Source: Xanthobacteraceae bacterium
GTDB taxonomy: Bacteria; Pseudomonadota; Alphaproteobacteria; Rhizobiales; Xanthobacteraceae
Length of the DNA: 6,946 nt
NCBI GenBank assembly: GCA_030043175.1
Contig: JASHYD010001334.1
Location: forward strand, 1 to 6,946
Direction of reading: 5' to 3'
Below, one piece after another: positions 5,568-6,946 of this stretch (positions are counted from its first letter, which is position 1; each line of letters begins with the position of its first letter). The notes beneath the pieces are model-generated. The model ran no database searches, was not told the DNA's origin, and saw only the letters and a list, made by a program, of their open reading frames with translations. The position numbers were made by a program, and so were the translations under genes.

Positions 5568-6404
5568 CTACTTCGCCGCCTTGAAATACCGCGCGTCTGG
5601 CGGTGGTTGATCCTTGCGCGTAGGCATCAGGTAGCCGTCTCCAGACAGGAAGTAGTACTCCTTGCCAACCACCACGTGGTTGTTGCTCTCGGCGCAGTCG
5701 TATTCCGCCCACAATACGTTGCGCACGCGTTGGAAGGTTTTGACCACCGTCCACGGCCGCGTCAGCGCATGATCAATCGATGTGATCTCGATGCGCAGCA
5801 GGTCGGAATTGGCCCTGTCGAGGAAAAACCGCTCTTTGATGATACTCGCGTTGTCGTCGTGCAAGAGAATCCCGGAAAATTCATACGTTCGGGGCCCCTT
5901 GAAGTTGCGGCTTTCGACTTCAAGCACATCATATTTGCCGTCGCCGTTCTCATCGATCCACTTGCCGATCGAGTATCCCATATAGGTGGGTTCCTCGTCC
6001 GTGGGGAAGCTGCGGCCGTCTGTGTAGATGCGGCGTGGCATATTTCCTTCACCATAGACATAGGTGACCGCCGGCAGGACGACCAATTCGAAGGGCCGCG
6101 TCCCGGTCATGATGCGGGGCATGCCGGCCGTGATACAGCTCACGCGGACGTCGTCGCCCTGTCCGCCGCGCGCTTGATCGGCGATGCTCGCCTCCAGGCG
6201 AGCCTGGTACTCGGGAATCAATGGCGCCTGCTGAGCGAGCCCTGGACGCTTGGTTTGATCCCATTGCGTGCCGACACCGGACGGCCGGCTCCACTGACCG
6301 GACCAGTCGGGATACTTCGAATCATCGAACGCTGCGGCCGTGCCAATCACGAGCACCAGTTCGGCCATGATCGCGAGCGCGGCCAGCGTGTATTTGTGGA
6401 GCAT
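5568..6404 (-). CDS. Secreted protein of unknown function with EF-hand-like loop
   Basis: The 278-residue product has a signal peptide (hydrophobic 7-25, likely cleavage after A25 in TAAA|FDD). The frame is open 13 codons further upstream, but GGAGGA at 6409-6414, 4 nt before the ATG at 6404, fixes the start. Landmarks are YPDWSGQWSRP (31-41), RVSCITAGMPRIM (87-99), RRIYTDGRSFP (124-134), YMGYSIGKW (141-149), DENGDGKYDVLE (151-162), LRIEITSIDHALTRPWTVVK (203-222), DCAESNNHVVV (236-246) and YLMPTRKDQPPPD (258-270). Residues 151-162 fit the EF-hand calcium loop pattern (D1, N3, D5, G6, Y8, D9, E12). At the same place the paralogue at 4411 has only YEGDTLV. Cys90 and Cys237 match cysteines of that paralogue. 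It lies 79 bp downstream of a near twin in the same direction, probably one transcript. Function is unknown; a structural or calcium-dependent extracytoplasmic role is inference. Confidence 0.87.
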   Translation of the reverse strand: MLHKYTLAALAIMAELVLVIGTAAAFDDSKYPDWSGQWSRPSGVGTQWDQTKRPGLAQQAPLIPEYQARLEASIADQARGGQGDDVRVSCITAGMPRIMTGTRPFELVVLPAVTYVYGEGNMPRRIYTDGRSFPTDEEPTYMGYSIGKWIDENGDGKYDVLEVESRNFKGPRTYEFSGILLHDDNASIIKERFFLDRANSDLLRIEITSIDHALTRPWTVVKTFQRVRNVLWAEYDCAESNNHVVVGKEYYFLSGDGYLMPTRKDQPPPDARYFKAAK

Positions 6405-6408
6405 GATG

Positions 6409-6414
6409 TCCTCC
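6409..6414 (-). promoter_or_regulatory. Ribosome binding site deciding the start at 6404
   Basis: On the minus strand GGAGGA precedes the ATG by 4 nt (GGAGGACATCATG). It selects this start over the earlier in-frame ATG at 6443, which would put extra residues before the signal peptide. Confidence 0.75.
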
Positions 6415-6483
6415 AATAGCGGGAATTGGCGAGATCGGGCCAATGAGGATCGACTGCTGCGATCACCTTCGTGGGAGCAAGCG

Positions 6484-6946
6484 TCACCGCCCGGTCCTGA
6501 AATAGCGGGTGTCCGGGGGCGGCTGGTCTTTACGCGTCGGCATCAGATACCCATCGCCGGAAAGGAAGTAGAATTCCTTGCCGACTACCACGTGGTTGTT
6601 GTTCTCGCTGCACTGATCCTCGGACCAGAGGACGTTGCGCTCGCGCCGGAACGTCTTCAACACCGTCCATGGCCTGGTCAGCGCGTGGTCGATGGTGGTG
6701 ATCTCATAACGAAGGAGGTCCTTGTTCTGTGTGTCGAGCGTGATGCGCTCGTGGACAACCGACTCATTGTCGCTATGAAGTGGGATGCCGCTCGCTTCGA
6801 ACACGCGTGGGCCCTTGAAATTGCGGGTCTCGACTTCAAGCGTATCGAAGCGGCCATCGTTGTCGGTGTCGAACCATTTGCCGATAGAATAACCGGACCA
6901 GGTGGCTTCCTCACCCTCGGGGAAGCGGCGGCTATCGGTGTAGATG
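6484..6946 (-). CDS. Tandem paralogue of the secreted EF-hand-loop protein, 5' end beyond window
   Basis: Only the C-terminal 153 residues are visible; the frame is open across the right edge, so the start and signal peptide lie outside. The visible part begins IYTDSRRFPEGEEATWSGYS and aligns without large gaps to residues 126-278 of the gene at 5568-6404. It is nearly identical over NNHVVVGKE(F/Y)YFLSGDG and the following YLMPTRKDQPPPD(T/A)RYF. It also has a 12-residue EF-hand-type loop, DTDNDGRFDTLE (visible residues 26-37; D1, D3, D5, G6, F8, D9, E12). The cysteine in QCSENNNHV is conserved; its partner would be beyond the edge. The GTG at 6802-6804, sometimes picked as a start, is internal, since homology continues upstream of it. 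This gene is upstream of its twin and probably shares its transcript, so the pair looks like a tandem duplication. Confidence 0.85.
   Translation of the reverse strand, partial: IYTDSRRFPEGEEATWSGYSIGKWFDTDNDGRFDTLEVETRNFKGPRVFEASGIPLHSDNESVVHERITLDTQNKDLLRYEITTIDHALTRPWTVLKTFRRERNVLWSEDQCSENNNHVVVGKEFYFLSGDGYLMPTRKDQPPPDTRYFRTGR

Noticed and set aside
5402..5584. Rightward 60-residue frame in the convergent spacer
   Set aside because: No ribosome site or motif, and it runs into the leftward gene in antisense.
5535..6419. Rightward 294-residue open frame
   Set aside because: It covers the leftward secreted-protein gene in antisense. The leftward frame has a signal peptide, a ribosome site and a clear paralogue.

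Overview
The window is a GC-rich, gene-dense bacterial stretch that looks like accessory DNA from a soil or rhizosphere proteobacterium. A Rhizobiales-like alphaproteobacterium is my best guess, based on base composition, strong GGAGG ribosome sites, a NitT/TauT-type binding protein and a family of small secreted proteins common in soil bacteria. No rRNA or housekeeping marker is present to fix the taxonomy.

Left part (1-1322). A DUF3891-family gene runs leftward off the window edge. Divergent from it is a roughly 300-nt stretch (about 762-1055) with no convincing protein but many perfect or near-perfect hairpins. I read it as a HEARO-like RNA, the omega-RNA class that guides IscB nucleases, although no IscB gene lies next to it. 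A 15-nt hairpin sequence, typical in style of IS200/IS605-type element ends, occurs once just before it and once in its 3' part.

Centre (1323-3538). A tightly packed rightward operon encodes a secreted NMT1/THI5-like substrate-binding protein, followed by three consecutive, diverged RidA/YjgF-family genes. Stop and start codons overlap or nearly touch, so the four genes are probably translated from one message. No ABC permease or ATPase is present. The layout suggests uptake of a nitrogenous or aromatic compound whose breakdown gives reactive imine or enamine intermediates; this role is inferred.

Next comes an apparently non-coding stretch of about 870 bp (3539-4410) with two clear inverted repeats.

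Right part (4411-6946). Three genes encode members of one secreted protein family of unknown function: one rightward (4411-5244) and two leftward in tandem (5568-6404 and 6484 to the edge). The rightward gene and the tandem pair converge on a 323-bp spacer with a strong hairpin. The tandem pair carries a 12-residue loop matching the EF-hand calcium-binding pattern, at a place where the rightward paralogue has a short beta turn. The two paralogues whose N-terminal halves are visible share two cysteines suggestive of a disulfide; the partial one shows the second.
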